This document shows positions 17,980 through 28,184 of a stretch of 64,000 nucleotides of DNA, one piece after another. Position 1 is the stretch's first letter, and each line of letters begins with the position of its first letter. The position numbers and the translations under genes are program-made. A model generated the notes under the pieces. That model was given only the letters and a program-made list of their open reading frames with translations. It was not told where the DNA came from and did no database searches. Source of the DNA: Verrucomicrobiales bacterium (GTDB taxonomy: Bacteria; Verrucomicrobiota; Verrucomicrobiia; Verrucomicrobiales; DEV007); assembly GCA_002698785.1 (NCBI GenBank), contig PAAG01000014.1, positions 124,001 to 188,000 of the forward strand, given 5' to 3'.

Positions 17980-19014
17980 TTGAGTGGTCAGAACATCATT
18001 TCCATCGGCGGTCAATCCTTTCGTCCGGGAGAGAAAGGAGGGGTCGAATTGCCCATCGGTTCCCTGATCGATTATCAGGCGGTCACAATGAGCGTCCATG
18101 TGCGGCGAAGCAGGAAGGAGGGCCCCACCCTTCTCCTCACTGCTGGTATTCACGGCGACGAACTGATAGGTGTAGAAATCCTCCGCCGTCTTGTGAAATC
18201 CAGGCGCTTGCAGAGCCTGCGCGGCACATTGATCGTCGTTCCCGTGGTTAACATGCCGGCTTTCTTGAGCCGCAGCCGTTACCTGCCGGACCGTCGTGAT
18301 TTAAACCGGCTTTTTCCGGGATCGCCCGATGGCTCGCTAGGCGGAAGACTTGCGGCGACTTTCGTGGACGAGATCGTTTCGGCATCTGACTACGCAATTG
18401 ATTTCCATGCAGGTGCAGTGGCACGCCCAAATCTTCCGCAGATTCGAATATCGCCGGGTGACGAAAAGGGATTGGAAATGGCGAAAGCGTTCAAGCCTCC
18501 AGTGATCATGGAAACAGGATTGCGAGATGGATCGCTACGTAGCACTTTCGTGAAAAACGGGATTCCTTCCCTTCTCTATGAAGCGAGCGAAGCCTATCGT
18601 CTCGACCCTGCTTCGGTCCGATACGGTTTGCGAGGTGTCTTTTCAGTGATGCAACATCTCGAAATGCTCCCTCCCTCCCGAGTTCAGAAAGAACCAAAGA
18701 GCAGAACCATGGTTGCCTCTGGAACTACATGGGTCAGAGCACCCCAGGGAGGTTTACTTACCTCTTTGGTAGACTTGGGGAAAGGAGTCAATCCCGGTAC
18801 CAAGCTTGGCCATGTTGGGGACCCGTTCGGGCGTCATGAGACCCCGGTTGTCAGCGACGTCGAAGGCGTGGTTATTGGCATCAATCGAGAAGCTACGGCA
18901 GACGAAGGTGATGCCCTGTTCCACATAGCTACCTTTCGCAATCCCGAACGCGCGGAGGCTCATATCCTTCGTAGCGAGGAGATACTCGAAGAACACACGG
19001 ATCCCCTTACCTAA
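17980..19014 (+). CDS. Succinylglutamate desuccinylase/aspartoacylase-family (M14-like) hydrolase
   Basis: TAGIHGDELIGVEILRRL, Asn/Arg RYLPDRRDLNRLFPG, YAIDFHAGA; TTG start. Confidence 0.88.
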   Translation: MSGQNIISIGGQSFRPGEKGGVELPIGSLIDYQAVTMSVHVRRSRKEGPTLLLTAGIHGDELIGVEILRRLVKSRRLQSLRGTLIVVPVVNMPAFLSRSRYLPDRRDLNRLFPGSPDGSLGGRLAATFVDEIVSASDYAIDFHAGAVARPNLPQIRISPGDEKGLEMAKAFKPPVIMETGLRDGSLRSTFVKNGIPSLLYEASEAYRLDPASVRYGLRGVFSVMQHLEMLPPSRVQKEPKSRTMVASGTTWVRAPQGGLLTSLVDLGKGVNPGTKLGHVGDPFGRHETPVVSDVEGVVIGINREATADEGDALFHIATFRNPERAEAHILRSEEILEEHTDPLT

Positions 19015-19086
19015 ATCGCTAGGTCTTTGGCTGGCTTCCGCAACCGCGTGATTGCATTCGCAGACAGCAACTGCTCTGATCGCGGC

Positions 19087-20529
19087 ATGAAGAACCGCTT
19101 CCTGCTTGCGACCCTGACATTGGTGCTAATTTCTCATTCCGGCATCGCCCAGAAGAAGTCGGATAAGCCTGACCCTAATCTTCTGGAAGGGAAAAAGACG
19201 CTCGAGAGACTGGAAGCGATCGAAAACTGGACCAGCCTTTTCAACGGCAAAGACCTGACTGGGTGGCAGGGAGATACCGAAGGCTATGTGGTAGAAGATG
19301 GTAGACTCGTCTGCAAAGCGGGTGGAAAAGGTCTGGAAACGGTAAAGGAGTATTCGGATTTTGTGTTCCGCTTTGAATTCAAGCTTGTCGAAAGTGGAAA
19401 CAATGGCCTTGGCATTCGTGTCCCCTCAGGTGGTCACGCGGCTTACCAGGGGATGGAACTACAGATTCTCGATCACCGTGGTCCAAAGTACAATGCCGAA
19501 ACAAAAGGCGGCAAGAAAGTGATGACCATCAAGCCTTGGCAAGTTCATGGCTCGATCTACGGAGTTTTTCCTGCAAAAACGGGTTATTTGAAGCCACTGG
19601 ACGAGTGGAACGAGCAGATCGTCATTTGTATTGAAGACCATGTGAAGGTGATCTTGAACGGTGCCGTCATCCTCGATGCGTATCTCGACGATCTCACGCC
19701 CGTCGACGGAAAAGATCATCCTGGCCTGAAACGCAGAACCGGTCACATCATGTTCGCCGGCCACAACGACCATATCGAGTTTCGGAATATCGACGTAGCT
19801 GATTTTGCTCCGAGTAGCCCTACCCCTCCGAAGACTCCCGACAACACAGCTCCCGATGGCTTTGTCTCCCTGTTCAATGGCAAAAACCTGAGCGGGTGGA
19901 AAGGACTGGCAGACAAGGATGCTAACAAACGCCGTGCCCTGAAAGGTTCTGACCTCAAAGAGGCCCAGAAAGCTTCCGACGCAGTTATGCAAGAGCACTG
20001 GAGCGTCGTCGATGGAATCCTCACCTACGACGGCGAGGGTCAAAGTCTCTGCACGAGCAAGGACTACGGAGATTTCGAAATGTACGTGGACTGGAAGATT
20101 CCACCAGGTGCTGATAGCGGCATCTACCTCCGGGGCACTCCACAGATACAAATCTGGGACCCATGGGATCCAAGAACAAAGGAAGGAGAAACCCTGGAAA
20201 CACCCGAAGAGTGGGTTCTCTCTTACAAGAACGGGAGAAACTTGGGATCAGGAGGCTTATGGAATAATCGTCGCGCCAGTAATCGCCCCCTTGTTCTCGC
20301 CGACAACAAACCAGGTGAATGGAACACGTTCCTGATTCGGATGGTCGGAGACAAGGTATCCATCTGGCTGAATGAAAAGCTTGTCGTCGACAGAACGGAA
20401 CTCGAAAATTACTGGGACAGAGAAGGCAACCGGACCGCCCCCCTTCCCCGCGAAGATCAAATCGAACTACAGCACCACGGGAGCGAGCTGTTCTTTAAAA
20501 ACATCTTTATTCGAGAGTTGCCTTACTAA
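19087..20529 (+). CDS. Secreted protein with two DUF1080 (3-keto-disaccharide hydrolase) domains
   Basis: SLFNGKDLTGWQG...EFRNIDV and SLFNGKNLSGWKG...LFFKNIFIREL; signal peptide from ATG 19087. Confidence 0.88.
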   Translation: MKNRFLLATLTLVLISHSGIAQKKSDKPDPNLLEGKKTLERLEAIENWTSLFNGKDLTGWQGDTEGYVVEDGRLVCKAGGKGLETVKEYSDFVFRFEFKLVESGNNGLGIRVPSGGHAAYQGMELQILDHRGPKYNAETKGGKKVMTIKPWQVHGSIYGVFPAKTGYLKPLDEWNEQIVICIEDHVKVILNGAVILDAYLDDLTPVDGKDHPGLKRRTGHIMFAGHNDHIEFRNIDVADFAPSSPTPPKTPDNTAPDGFVSLFNGKNLSGWKGLADKDANKRRALKGSDLKEAQKASDAVMQEHWSVVDGILTYDGEGQSLCTSKDYGDFEMYVDWKIPPGADSGIYLRGTPQIQIWDPWDPRTKEGETLETPEEWVLSYKNGRNLGSGGLWNNRRASNRPLVLADNKPGEWNTFLIRMVGDKVSIWLNEKLVVDRTELENYWDREGNRTAPLPREDQIELQHHGSELFFKNIFIRELPY

Positions 20530-20608
20530 GGGCGGACCCTAAGGGTGGACCCGAGCAATTCTCAGATAATCTCGCAACCTTTGGGAGAAAATGCTGTCTC
20601 TTCCCTGC

Positions 20609-21196
20609 TCAGGACTTTGCCCTATTGGTTCTCTTTTTCCCGTAGATAAACCAGAGATTACGAATGTAGATCAGCCATCCTGTGCTCTGGCCAAGAAAAC
20701 CGACAATCTCTTTACGCCAGATGAAATATACCATCAGCATGGTCGAGCCTAGCAGGCTGAGCCACCAGAATACTGGCGGCACTACTGACGAGCTTGCTTT
20801 CTCACTCGCATACCACTGCACCAGCATGCGCCCCATGAATACGGCTTGCCCGGCAAAGCCAAAAACAACCCACAGGACACCAACGATGGAGGTGACATCG
20901 AGCAGTTTGTAGAATGCCGGCAGGTCACGTTTCCGGCGGTAGATCTCTTCAAAAAATTCGTCACCAGTCAATTCGCGATCCCCTTCTCGCCATCCGTCGA
21001 ACCGGCCTTTGTACATTTCCCCTTCACCTTCGACCACCTCGATCGTGGCAATTCGGTCGGAAAGGTTGAAAGGTGGCACAACAGGGTCTCCTGGACGACC
21101 AATGATCCCCGAGGATACGAGAACCCACCATCCGATAACTGGAAAGAGGATCAGAATCGTCGCAACGATCGCGACTTGCTTGCGAGATAGTTTCAT
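20609..21196 (-). CDS. Lipid-A-disaccharide synthase N-terminal-like (LAB_N) membrane protein
   Basis: FAGQAVFMGRMLVQWYASEKASSSVVPPVFWWLSLLGSTMLMVYFIWRKEIVGFLGQSTGWLIYIRNLWFI. Confidence 0.85.
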   Translation of the reverse strand: MKLSRKQVAIVATILILFPVIGWWVLVSSGIIGRPGDPVVPPFNLSDRIATIEVVEGEGEMYKGRFDGWREGDRELTGDEFFEEIYRRKRDLPAFYKLLDVTSIVGVLWVVFGFAGQAVFMGRMLVQWYASEKASSSVVPPVFWWLSLLGSTMLMVYFIWRKEIVGFLGQSTGWLIYIRNLWFIYGKKRTNRAKS

Positions 21197-21696
21197 CGGC
21201 GTGCCATTCTACGGATAAATGCCATTATAATGGCGCTGAAGATACAGCCAGTGAAGAATGCGCCTGCACCTGATTGAATCATATACGATCTCAGACCGAA
21301 GCTATTTCTAGCGCCTTCGATGAGCACTTCCAGCGTCTCTGCCGGGACATTCTGTGACTCGTAGAATTTCCGTGTTTCACCCACCATGTATTCAGTGAAC
21401 CCGGGAAAGACCAATTTATGATAAATGAGCTGGGTGAACACCGCGAAAGCTGCCGCAACGCCTGCAATTACGACTCCTTTTTTCAAGCCCTCAATGTAGG
21501 TGGTATCCGGTTGCTTCAAGACAAGCTCTCGCAATGCCATGACATAGCCAAACAGCGTGATGACCATACTCACGAACATCAGAATCTGGATCATTCCGAT
21601 TCCGTTCGTGTGCATACCAAGATAGTAGCTCCCGAAGAGCCAAACCATGTTGGCAGCCCCAATAATCAGGCCCCACTTGAGTTCTAAAGACTTCAT
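21193..21696 (-). CDS. DUF4199-like membrane protein
   Basis: Four-TM layout, KWGLIIGAANMVWLFGSYYLGMH, LKKGVVIAGVAAAFAVFTQLIYHKLVFPGF. Confidence 0.7.
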   Translation of the reverse strand: MKSLELKWGLIIGAANMVWLFGSYYLGMHTNGIGMIQILMFVSMVITLFGYVMALRELVLKQPDTTYIEGLKKGVVIAGVAAAFAVFTQLIYHKLVFPGFTEYMVGETRKFYESQNVPAETLEVLIEGARNSFGLRSYMIQSGAGAFFTGCIFSAIIMAFIRRMARR

Positions 21697-21810
21697 CTTT
21701 TTGCGGAGCGACCAGTAAGGCGGGCCAAAAAGAAGATCAACCTTTCAATTTTCGTCACCAATCGGAACATGTGATCGTAATTTTTCTGTGAGAACTGTAG
21801 AATTAAAACC

Positions 21811-22272
21811 ATGAGCGAATCCCCGAATCAGGAAATCATCGAAAACTTGAAGATCGCATACGCGATGGAACTCGAAACTGTGCAGAACTACATCGCTGCT
21901 TCCATAAATCTGGACGGTGTTCGATCTGAAGTTATCAAGAAGTCACTCGAAGCGGACGTAGCCGAAGAACTTACCCATGCGCAGACGCTGGCGAATCGAA
22001 TCAAGACTATCGGAGGCACTGTTCCAGGAAGTTTTGATCTGGCAAAATCACAAGAATCTCTTCAACCACTCGCCGACACGACAGACGTCGTGGGTGTAAT
22101 AAAAGGAGTCATCGAAGCCGAGAACGGTGCCATTGCCCAATACAACAAAATCATCAAGATTTGCGACGGCGTTGATTATGTAACGCAGGACATGGCTATC
22201 GGGCTTCTTTCTGGCGAGGAAGACCACCGGAGAGAATTCATCGGATTTCTGAAGGAATACGAAAAAGGTTAA
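21811..22272 (+). CDS. Ferritin-like/bacterioferritin-type protein
   Basis: LKIAYAMELETVQNYIAASINLDG...EELTHAQTLANRI...EENGAIAQYNKI...GEEDHRREFIGFL Glu/His pattern. Confidence 0.82.
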   Translation: MSESPNQEIIENLKIAYAMELETVQNYIAASINLDGVRSEVIKKSLEADVAEELTHAQTLANRIKTIGGTVPGSFDLAKSQESLQPLADTTDVVGVIKGVIEAENGAIAQYNKIIKICDGVDYVTQDMAIGLLSGEEDHRREFIGFLKEYEKG

Positions 22273-22426
22273 TCGAGCGAGAGCCCTCTCGGCTTACTCC
22301 TTTTACCGTTGCGAGCAGGATTTTACCAATTCGCTCGCTCTCTGGTCCGTGATTCGATACAACGATCACGTGTATTGGCATGCCCTCAAACTTGGGGCAA
22401 GCTCAATACGCGCTACATTTTTTCGT

Positions 22427-23443
22427 ATGAAATCCCCCTTTCTACTGGCCCTCTCGGGTCTGCTGGCTCTTGTCACTTCGCCGCTTCTAGCTGAAACGGA
22501 GCCTCTCCTCAAATCCGGAGACAAGGTAGTCATCGTCGGCAATACGATTATTGAACGTGCCCGTCTCAGCGGCCATTTGGAAACGGCACTGCAATTGGCG
22601 GCTGGTCCCGAGGTGGAGGATCTGTCCTTTCGCAACCTGGGTTGGAGTGGCGACAGCGTTTTCGGAGACTCACGTTCTTACTTTGGCACTCCCGAAGAGG
22701 GAAGAACCCGTCTCAGTCAGAACCTCACCGATTTGAAGCCGACTGTAGCGCTTCTCTGCTATGGCACAGGGGCAGCAATGTCTGTCGAGAGCGGATGGAC
22801 AAATGAGAAAAGTGCAGCAAAGACTTCGGGCGCAGGAATGGAAGAGAGCCTGAAGTTGTTCACGGAAGCTTATCAGGAGCTTATTGAGCGTGTTCGCACG
22901 GCATCCGGCCCTCAGCTTCGTGAAATTGTCCTCATCTCTCCGCCGCCTTTGGAAAACCTTCCAGCTCCCCTGCCTGACCAGACCGAGAACAACAAACGGT
23001 TGGCCCAGTTTCGCGATGCGATCAGGGACATCGCAGTGAAGGACAATCTGCGATTTGTTGACCTTTTCAACGCCCTCGGCGGTGATGATTTCTCTGGCGA
23101 AATTGCATCTCCTGCTCTCACGACAAATGGAGTTCACTACAGCGAGACCGGATATCAGATCCTGGCCAAAGCCTTGGTGGAAGAGCTGGGGTATCCGGAG
23201 TCTGCCTCGCCAAGCTCAGACAGCCCTTCCGTCGCCAAGCTCCGATCAGAAATCATTGAGAAAAACAGACTCTTTTTCCATCGCTGGCGACCCGCAAACG
23301 AAACTTACCTCTTTCTTTTCCGAAAGCATGAGCAGGGACAAAACGCCAAGGAAATTCCCATGTTCGATCCCCTGATCGAGGAACAGGAAAAGAGTATCGA
23401 AAAGGCCAAAGAACTCGTTTTCTCTGAGAGTGCCAAGCAGTAG
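22427..23443 (+). CDS. SGNH/GDSL-like hydrolase, secreted
   Basis: Signal peptide from ATG 22427; LKSGDKVVIVGNTIIERARLSGHLE...TTNGVHYSETGYQILA (catalytic H block). Confidence 0.85.
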   Translation: MKSPFLLALSGLLALVTSPLLAETEPLLKSGDKVVIVGNTIIERARLSGHLETALQLAAGPEVEDLSFRNLGWSGDSVFGDSRSYFGTPEEGRTRLSQNLTDLKPTVALLCYGTGAAMSVESGWTNEKSAAKTSGAGMEESLKLFTEAYQELIERVRTASGPQLREIVLISPPPLENLPAPLPDQTENNKRLAQFRDAIRDIAVKDNLRFVDLFNALGGDDFSGEIASPALTTNGVHYSETGYQILAKALVEELGYPESASPSSDSPSVAKLRSEIIEKNRLFFHRWRPANETYLFLFRKHEQGQNAKEIPMFDPLIEEQEKSIEKAKELVFSESAKQ

Positions 23444-23485
23444 AAGCCACCCTTTTTCTCCAAATTTCCCTACCCCCTGTATTTT

Positions 23486-26400
23486 ATGTGTTCTATTCAT
23501 CGTCTCTGCTTGCTGGGCGTCAGCCTTCTTGCTGTTCCGTTCTCTTCGGCACTTGCCCAAAACGGGCTGCAAGATATTCCGGATACCGCATTCGATGCGC
23601 AGCAGAAAGCTTTCAAGGTAATCGAAGGTGCTTCGATCAATCTCTTTGCTCACGAGCCCTTGGTGCGGAATCCCGTTCACATGAACTGGGATCAGCGAGG
23701 ACGTCTCTGGGTAGTGAGCAGTCCCCTCTACCCCCACATCAAACCAGGACAGGAAGAGCAGGATCGTATCGTAATCCTCGAAGATACGGACGGCGACGGT
23801 GTCGCCGACAAGAACACAGTCTTCGCGGACAATTTGCACATTCCCACTGCGGTCCTCCCCGGAGATGGTGGTGTATTTGTGGCAAACTCCATCGAAGTTC
23901 TCTTCCTGAAGGATACCGACGGCGACGATGTGGCTGACGAACGAAAAGTCGTTCTCTCCGGGTTTGGAACGGAAGACACACACCACCTCGTTCACACCTT
24001 TCATTGGGGGCCGGAAGGAATGGTCTGGTTGAACCAGTCCATATACATCCATACTCACCTTGAGACTCCTTATGGAATTCGACGCCTGCTTGGTGGCGGA
24101 ATGTGGCATTATCGTCCAGAGACTGAACGAGCAGATGTGTTCATGAAAGGGCTCGTCAATCCATGGGGCCATGCCTTTGATACCTGGGGACAGAGCTTTC
24201 TCACCGACGGAGCCGGGAGTGAGGGAATCAACTACGTCTTTCCACGGTCTGTTTTCAAAACCTCACCAGGAGCGTCTCGTGTGTTGAGCGGCCTCAACCC
24301 CGGGCAGCCCAAGCATTGTGGTCTTGAGTTCCTGACCGGCGCAAACGTCCCGGACGAATTGGAAGATGTTCTCGCTGCTCCCGATTTTCGAGGGAACCGA
24401 ATCAACCTCTTTCGCCTCACCGACAATGGCAGCTCCTACACATCGACACAGATCGAAGATCTCGTGACGTCGACACACAAGTCGTTCCGACCCATCGATG
24501 TCAAAATGGGCCCTGACGGCGCCATATACATTGCTGACTGGTACAACCCTATTATCCAGCACGGAGAAGTCGATTTCCGTGATCCACGTCGTGACCACGA
24601 GCACGGCAGAATCTGGCGTATTTCATTCGACGATCAGGAACTGGTGGAAAAACCAGACCTGGTAGGCGCTTCTAACTCCGAGCTTATCGGTCATTTAAAT
24701 TCGGACGAAGGCTGGACTCGCCACCTTGCGATGGTGGAAATGCGAACTCGTGAAAAAGGCGAGATGATGAAAGCATTGCAGGAAACAGCTGCACCAGAGG
24801 ATGTCGATCCAGAGCTCGCGAAGATGCGGTATATCTGGGGTACTCAGGCGTTAAATCAGTTTGATAAAGAAGCTGCCGCCGATCTGCTTGAGGCGAAAAA
24901 TCATAAAGCCCGTGCTGGTGCTCTTCGTGCCCTCTACTACTCGGCAGGCTCCAACCCCGACGCGCTTGCAATCGCCAGGAAAGCCGCTGCGGATCCCCAT
25001 CCACAAGTGAGACTTTGGGCAGTGAGCGTTCTCGCCCAGTTAGATTCTCCAGACACGGTCCGAATTGCACTTGGGGCCCTAGAGGGAATCGAAGTAGATG
25101 AGTTTCTTGATTTTGCAATCTGGTCAATATGCCGTGAGCACTCCGACCGCTGGGTCGAGAAAGCAAAATCGGGGAACCCGTTCGAGTCGATGTCTCAGTT
25201 GCTGTTTGCGGTGAGAGCATTGAATCAGCCTGTAGCAATACCGCAGATTCTGTCAGCACTGGAATCTGGCGACCTTACCGGGGAGTCGGCAACGGCTGAC
25301 GTTGCGGATCTCGTGTCGAAGGTCGGCAATGCGGAACAGCTGAACCGCCTTTTCGAGCTAGCACTGATGGAAAACACCAGCGATGTCGACAAACAGATCC
25401 TGCTGGAGTCACTGGTATCTGCTGGCAAACTCCGGAAGCTTCAACCCTCCGGCGATAAGACTCGTCTCTCCCAATTTCTCCAATCCAACAATGTTGGCCT
25501 TTTCTCAAGTGCGGCTAGCCTCGCAGGTCTTTGGAAGTTGGAGTCAGCCCGCCCCGGATTGAAAGAAGCCTTTCAGAAATCTCCTGAGAATCCAGCGCGT
25601 GGAAAAGCGGCAATGGATGGCCTGATCTCGCTGGGTGGTCCCGCAACGGCAAAACTCTTCGATGAACTCGCTACCAACAAGACCGCTCCCTATCTTTTGC
25701 GCTCCTTGGCAGTCATCGGTCGAACCAGGATGAACCCTCAAGCAGGTGCCCAGATCGCCATCGCAGTCCTGAAAGACGCCCCCGAAGGCAAAGACCCTCA
25801 CGGAATATTTGATGCCTTTCTTTCCAACAAAAAAGGACCACCTGCACTGGCCGCTGTCTTAAACAAGGGATCACTGCCCCAGGCAATCGCGCTAACAGGT
25901 GTACAGAAAGCCAGTAGTGCAGCGACAAAGCCCGAGGGGCTCGTGGCAGCTCTTCAAAATGCAGCCGATCTGAAGCCGATGAAAATGTCGCTGACCGATA
26001 CCGAGATGGAAGCGATGATGAATGAGGTTGCCACCCAGGGTGATCCTCACCGAGGAGAGGCCATCTACAGACGGGCGGCCCTGCAATGCATCGTCTGCCA
26101 TGCGATCGGTGGCGCAGGTGGCATTATCGGACCTGATCTCGTAAGCATCGGGTCGAGTGCTCCCGTCGACTACCTTATCAATTCACTTCTCCAGCCGAGT
26201 GAAAAAATTAAGGAGGGCTATCACACCACCCTCGTGACGCTGAAAAATGGCGATTCATTTGCTGGAGCCATTGCCCGCGAAGATGCCAATGAAATCGTGA
26301 TTCGCGATGCAGCCGGCGTCGAACATCGCGTGCCTAAGAAGGAGATCGCGAGTAACAACATTAGCCCGGTTTCCCTGATGCCGCCCGGCCTGACCGCTAC

Positions 26401-26944
26401 ACTGCGTGAAGACGAGTTTGTAGATCTTGTTTCTTTTCTCGCGCACCTCGGGAAAGATGGTGACTTCAAGACTCCCCCTAACAGATACATTCGCCATTGG
26501 CAGGCAATGTCGCCTCACGAGCGCACGCGGGACGCAATCGGACACTGGGGCAAAAAGATCTTTGCTGAAGACGTCGAAAGCTATGTCTGGTCCGTCTTTT
26601 ACGCAGAGGTAGCTGGTGGCCTTCCGATTGACGAGATGCCTGAGGTCGTAGGTCGCGGCAAAAATCGATACAGTGTCGCGAGAACGTTTCTCGATGTCTC
26701 GTCCCCTGGCGACATTCACCTCAAAATTTCCGGCAAGCTGAAAGACCTGACACTGCTCCACGGAGAAACAGAAATCAAACTACCCGAGGACACTTCAGAA
26801 GCGGAAATCACGATTCCCATCAAGGAGGCTGGCAGGCAGAAGCTCACTATTGTTGGTCTTCGCAGTTGGGGCCTTGATTCTGTCTCCATCGAAGCTCTGG
26901 ACGACGCCGGTAAAGTAATTCTCCCTACGGTTTCTGAATTCTAA
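23486..26944 (+). CDS. PVC-type membrane-bound dehydrogenase, HEAT repeats and C-terminal cytochrome c
   Basis: MNWDQRGRLWVVSSPLYPHIKPGQEEQDRIVILEDTDGDGVADKNTVFADNLHIP; heme motif CIVCH (LQCIVCHAIGG). Confidence 0.92.
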   Translation: MCSIHRLCLLGVSLLAVPFSSALAQNGLQDIPDTAFDAQQKAFKVIEGASINLFAHEPLVRNPVHMNWDQRGRLWVVSSPLYPHIKPGQEEQDRIVILEDTDGDGVADKNTVFADNLHIPTAVLPGDGGVFVANSIEVLFLKDTDGDDVADERKVVLSGFGTEDTHHLVHTFHWGPEGMVWLNQSIYIHTHLETPYGIRRLLGGGMWHYRPETERADVFMKGLVNPWGHAFDTWGQSFLTDGAGSEGINYVFPRSVFKTSPGASRVLSGLNPGQPKHCGLEFLTGANVPDELEDVLAAPDFRGNRINLFRLTDNGSSYTSTQIEDLVTSTHKSFRPIDVKMGPDGAIYIADWYNPIIQHGEVDFRDPRRDHEHGRIWRISFDDQELVEKPDLVGASNSELIGHLNSDEGWTRHLAMVEMRTREKGEMMKALQETAAPEDVDPELAKMRYIWGTQALNQFDKEAAADLLEAKNHKARAGALRALYYSAGSNPDALAIARKAAADPHPQVRLWAVSVLAQLDSPDTVRIALGALEGIEVDEFLDFAIWSICREHSDRWVEKAKSGNPFESMSQLLFAVRALNQPVAIPQILSALESGDLTGESATADVADLVSKVGNAEQLNRLFELALMENTSDVDKQILLESLVSAGKLRKLQPSGDKTRLSQFLQSNNVGLFSSAASLAGLWKLESARPGLKEAFQKSPENPARGKAAMDGLISLGGPATAKLFDELATNKTAPYLLRSLAVIGRTRMNPQAGAQIAIAVLKDAPEGKDPHGIFDAFLSNKKGPPALAAVLNKGSLPQAIALTGVQKASSAATKPEGLVAALQNAADLKPMKMSLTDTEMEAMMNEVATQGDPHRGEAIYRRAALQCIVCHAIGGAGGIIGPDLVSIGSSAPVDYLINSLLQPSEKIKEGYHTTLVTLKNGDSFAGAIAREDANEIVIRDAAGVEHRVPKKEIASNNISPVSLMPPGLTATLREDEFVDLVSFLAHLGKDGDFKTPPNRYIRHWQAMSPHERTRDAIGHWGKKIFAEDVESYVWSVFYAEVAGGLPIDEMPEVVGRGKNRYSVARTFLDVSSPGDIHLKISGKLKDLTLLHGETEIKLPEDTSEAEITIPIKEAGRQKLTIVGLRSWGLDSVSIEALDDAGKVILPTVSEF

Positions 26945-26956
26945 TCAAAATCTCTT

Positions 26957-28162
26957 ATGAACGTAAAAACTCTCCTACCCACTGCCATCGTGGCACTGAC
27001 GGTTGTCACTGTCGTTGCCCAGCAAAAGAAGAAGTCTGGTCCTCCGAAATTGAAATGGAAGGTGCAGCAACTTCACAAAGACAACAACGAAGGCTGTGCT
27101 GTCGGCGATATCAACGGCGATGGAAAGCTCGACGTAACGGCCGGTGAGTTCTGGTATGCTGCGCCGGACTTCAAACAAATGCCGGTTCGCAAGATCATGC
27201 CGTTTGGAGCCGACTACATGCAGAACAACTCCGAGCACCTGTTCGATATGGATGGGGACGGTGACCTTGATGTTGTGTCAGGCGCATTCACCCTGCCAGT
27301 CGTGAACTGGTATGAGAACCCGGGCGAAGGCAACTACTCTGGACAGTGGAAAAGCCACATCGTTGTCGATACCGAGACCGGCAAAAACGAAGCCACATTT
27401 CTCCACGATCTTGATGGCGACGGGACACCTGAGTGGATAGAAAATTCATGGGATGCAAACAATCCCATGCTGGCTTTTCGCCTGGTGCGAGGAGAAGACG
27501 GAAAGGTCACCACCGAGAAACACGTGATTTGCGAAACCGGAAATGGTCACGGCATGGGATTCGGTGACATCAATGGCGATGGAAAAGATGACATCGTTTT
27601 TAACCAAGGCTGGTATGAGTGCCCTGAAGCGGGAGCCTTCTCGGGCCCCTGGAAATGGCACAAAGACTTTGAACTCCCCCATGCAAGCTGTCCTGTTCTT
27701 ATCGTCGACCTCAACGAAGACGGACGCAATGATATCATCTGGGCAGATGGTCACAGCTATGGGCTCTACTGGGAAGAGCAGCAGGAGCCACAGTCCAATG
27801 GTGCTACAACATGGCGTCAGCATTTGATCGACAAAAAATTCTCGCAGGCACACTGCCTGGCCTGGGCGGACATCGATCAGGACGGAGCATCTGAACTCAT
27901 CACAGGAAAGCGATTTTACGCTCACTCTGGAAAAGATCCTGGTTCGGAGGACAACATTACCGTTCACTACTATGACTGGAAAAAGGAAGACCAGTCATGG
28001 ACAAAAAGCATGATTTCTTCGGCCCCCGCAGGAGAAGGTCCAGGGATCGGACTACAGATCAGAACCGCCGATCTGGATGGAGATGGTTGGGTCGACATTG
28101 TTGTTCCTGGTAAGAGCGGAACCCACATTCTGTGGAATCAGGGCTGGACTCCCGCTTCTTGA
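26957..28162 (+). CDS. FG-GAP/VCBS-repeat secreted protein
   Basis: Repeated DINGDGKLDV, DMDGDGDLDVVSG, DLDGDGTPEW, DINGDGKDDIVF, DLDGDGWVDIVV. Confidence 0.9.
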   Translation: MNVKTLLPTAIVALTVVTVVAQQKKKSGPPKLKWKVQQLHKDNNEGCAVGDINGDGKLDVTAGEFWYAAPDFKQMPVRKIMPFGADYMQNNSEHLFDMDGDGDLDVVSGAFTLPVVNWYENPGEGNYSGQWKSHIVVDTETGKNEATFLHDLDGDGTPEWIENSWDANNPMLAFRLVRGEDGKVTTEKHVICETGNGHGMGFGDINGDGKDDIVFNQGWYECPEAGAFSGPWKWHKDFELPHASCPVLIVDLNEDGRNDIIWADGHSYGLYWEEQQEPQSNGATTWRQHLIDKKFSQAHCLAWADIDQDGASELITGKRFYAHSGKDPGSEDNITVHYYDWKKEDQSWTKSMISSAPAGEGPGIGLQIRTADLDGDGWVDIVVPGKSGTHILWNQGWTPAS

Positions 28163-28184
28163 TTCATCATACTATTAAGCAAGC

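Noticed and set aside
22274-22292. CGAGAGCCCTCTCG hairpin after the ferritin-like gene
   Set aside because: Stem of only 5-6 bp with a tight loop and weak T content; not called as a terminator.
23246-24172. 308-aa minus-strand ORF
   Set aside because: Antisense shadow spanning two well-supported + genes (SGNH hydrolase and PVC dehydrogenase).
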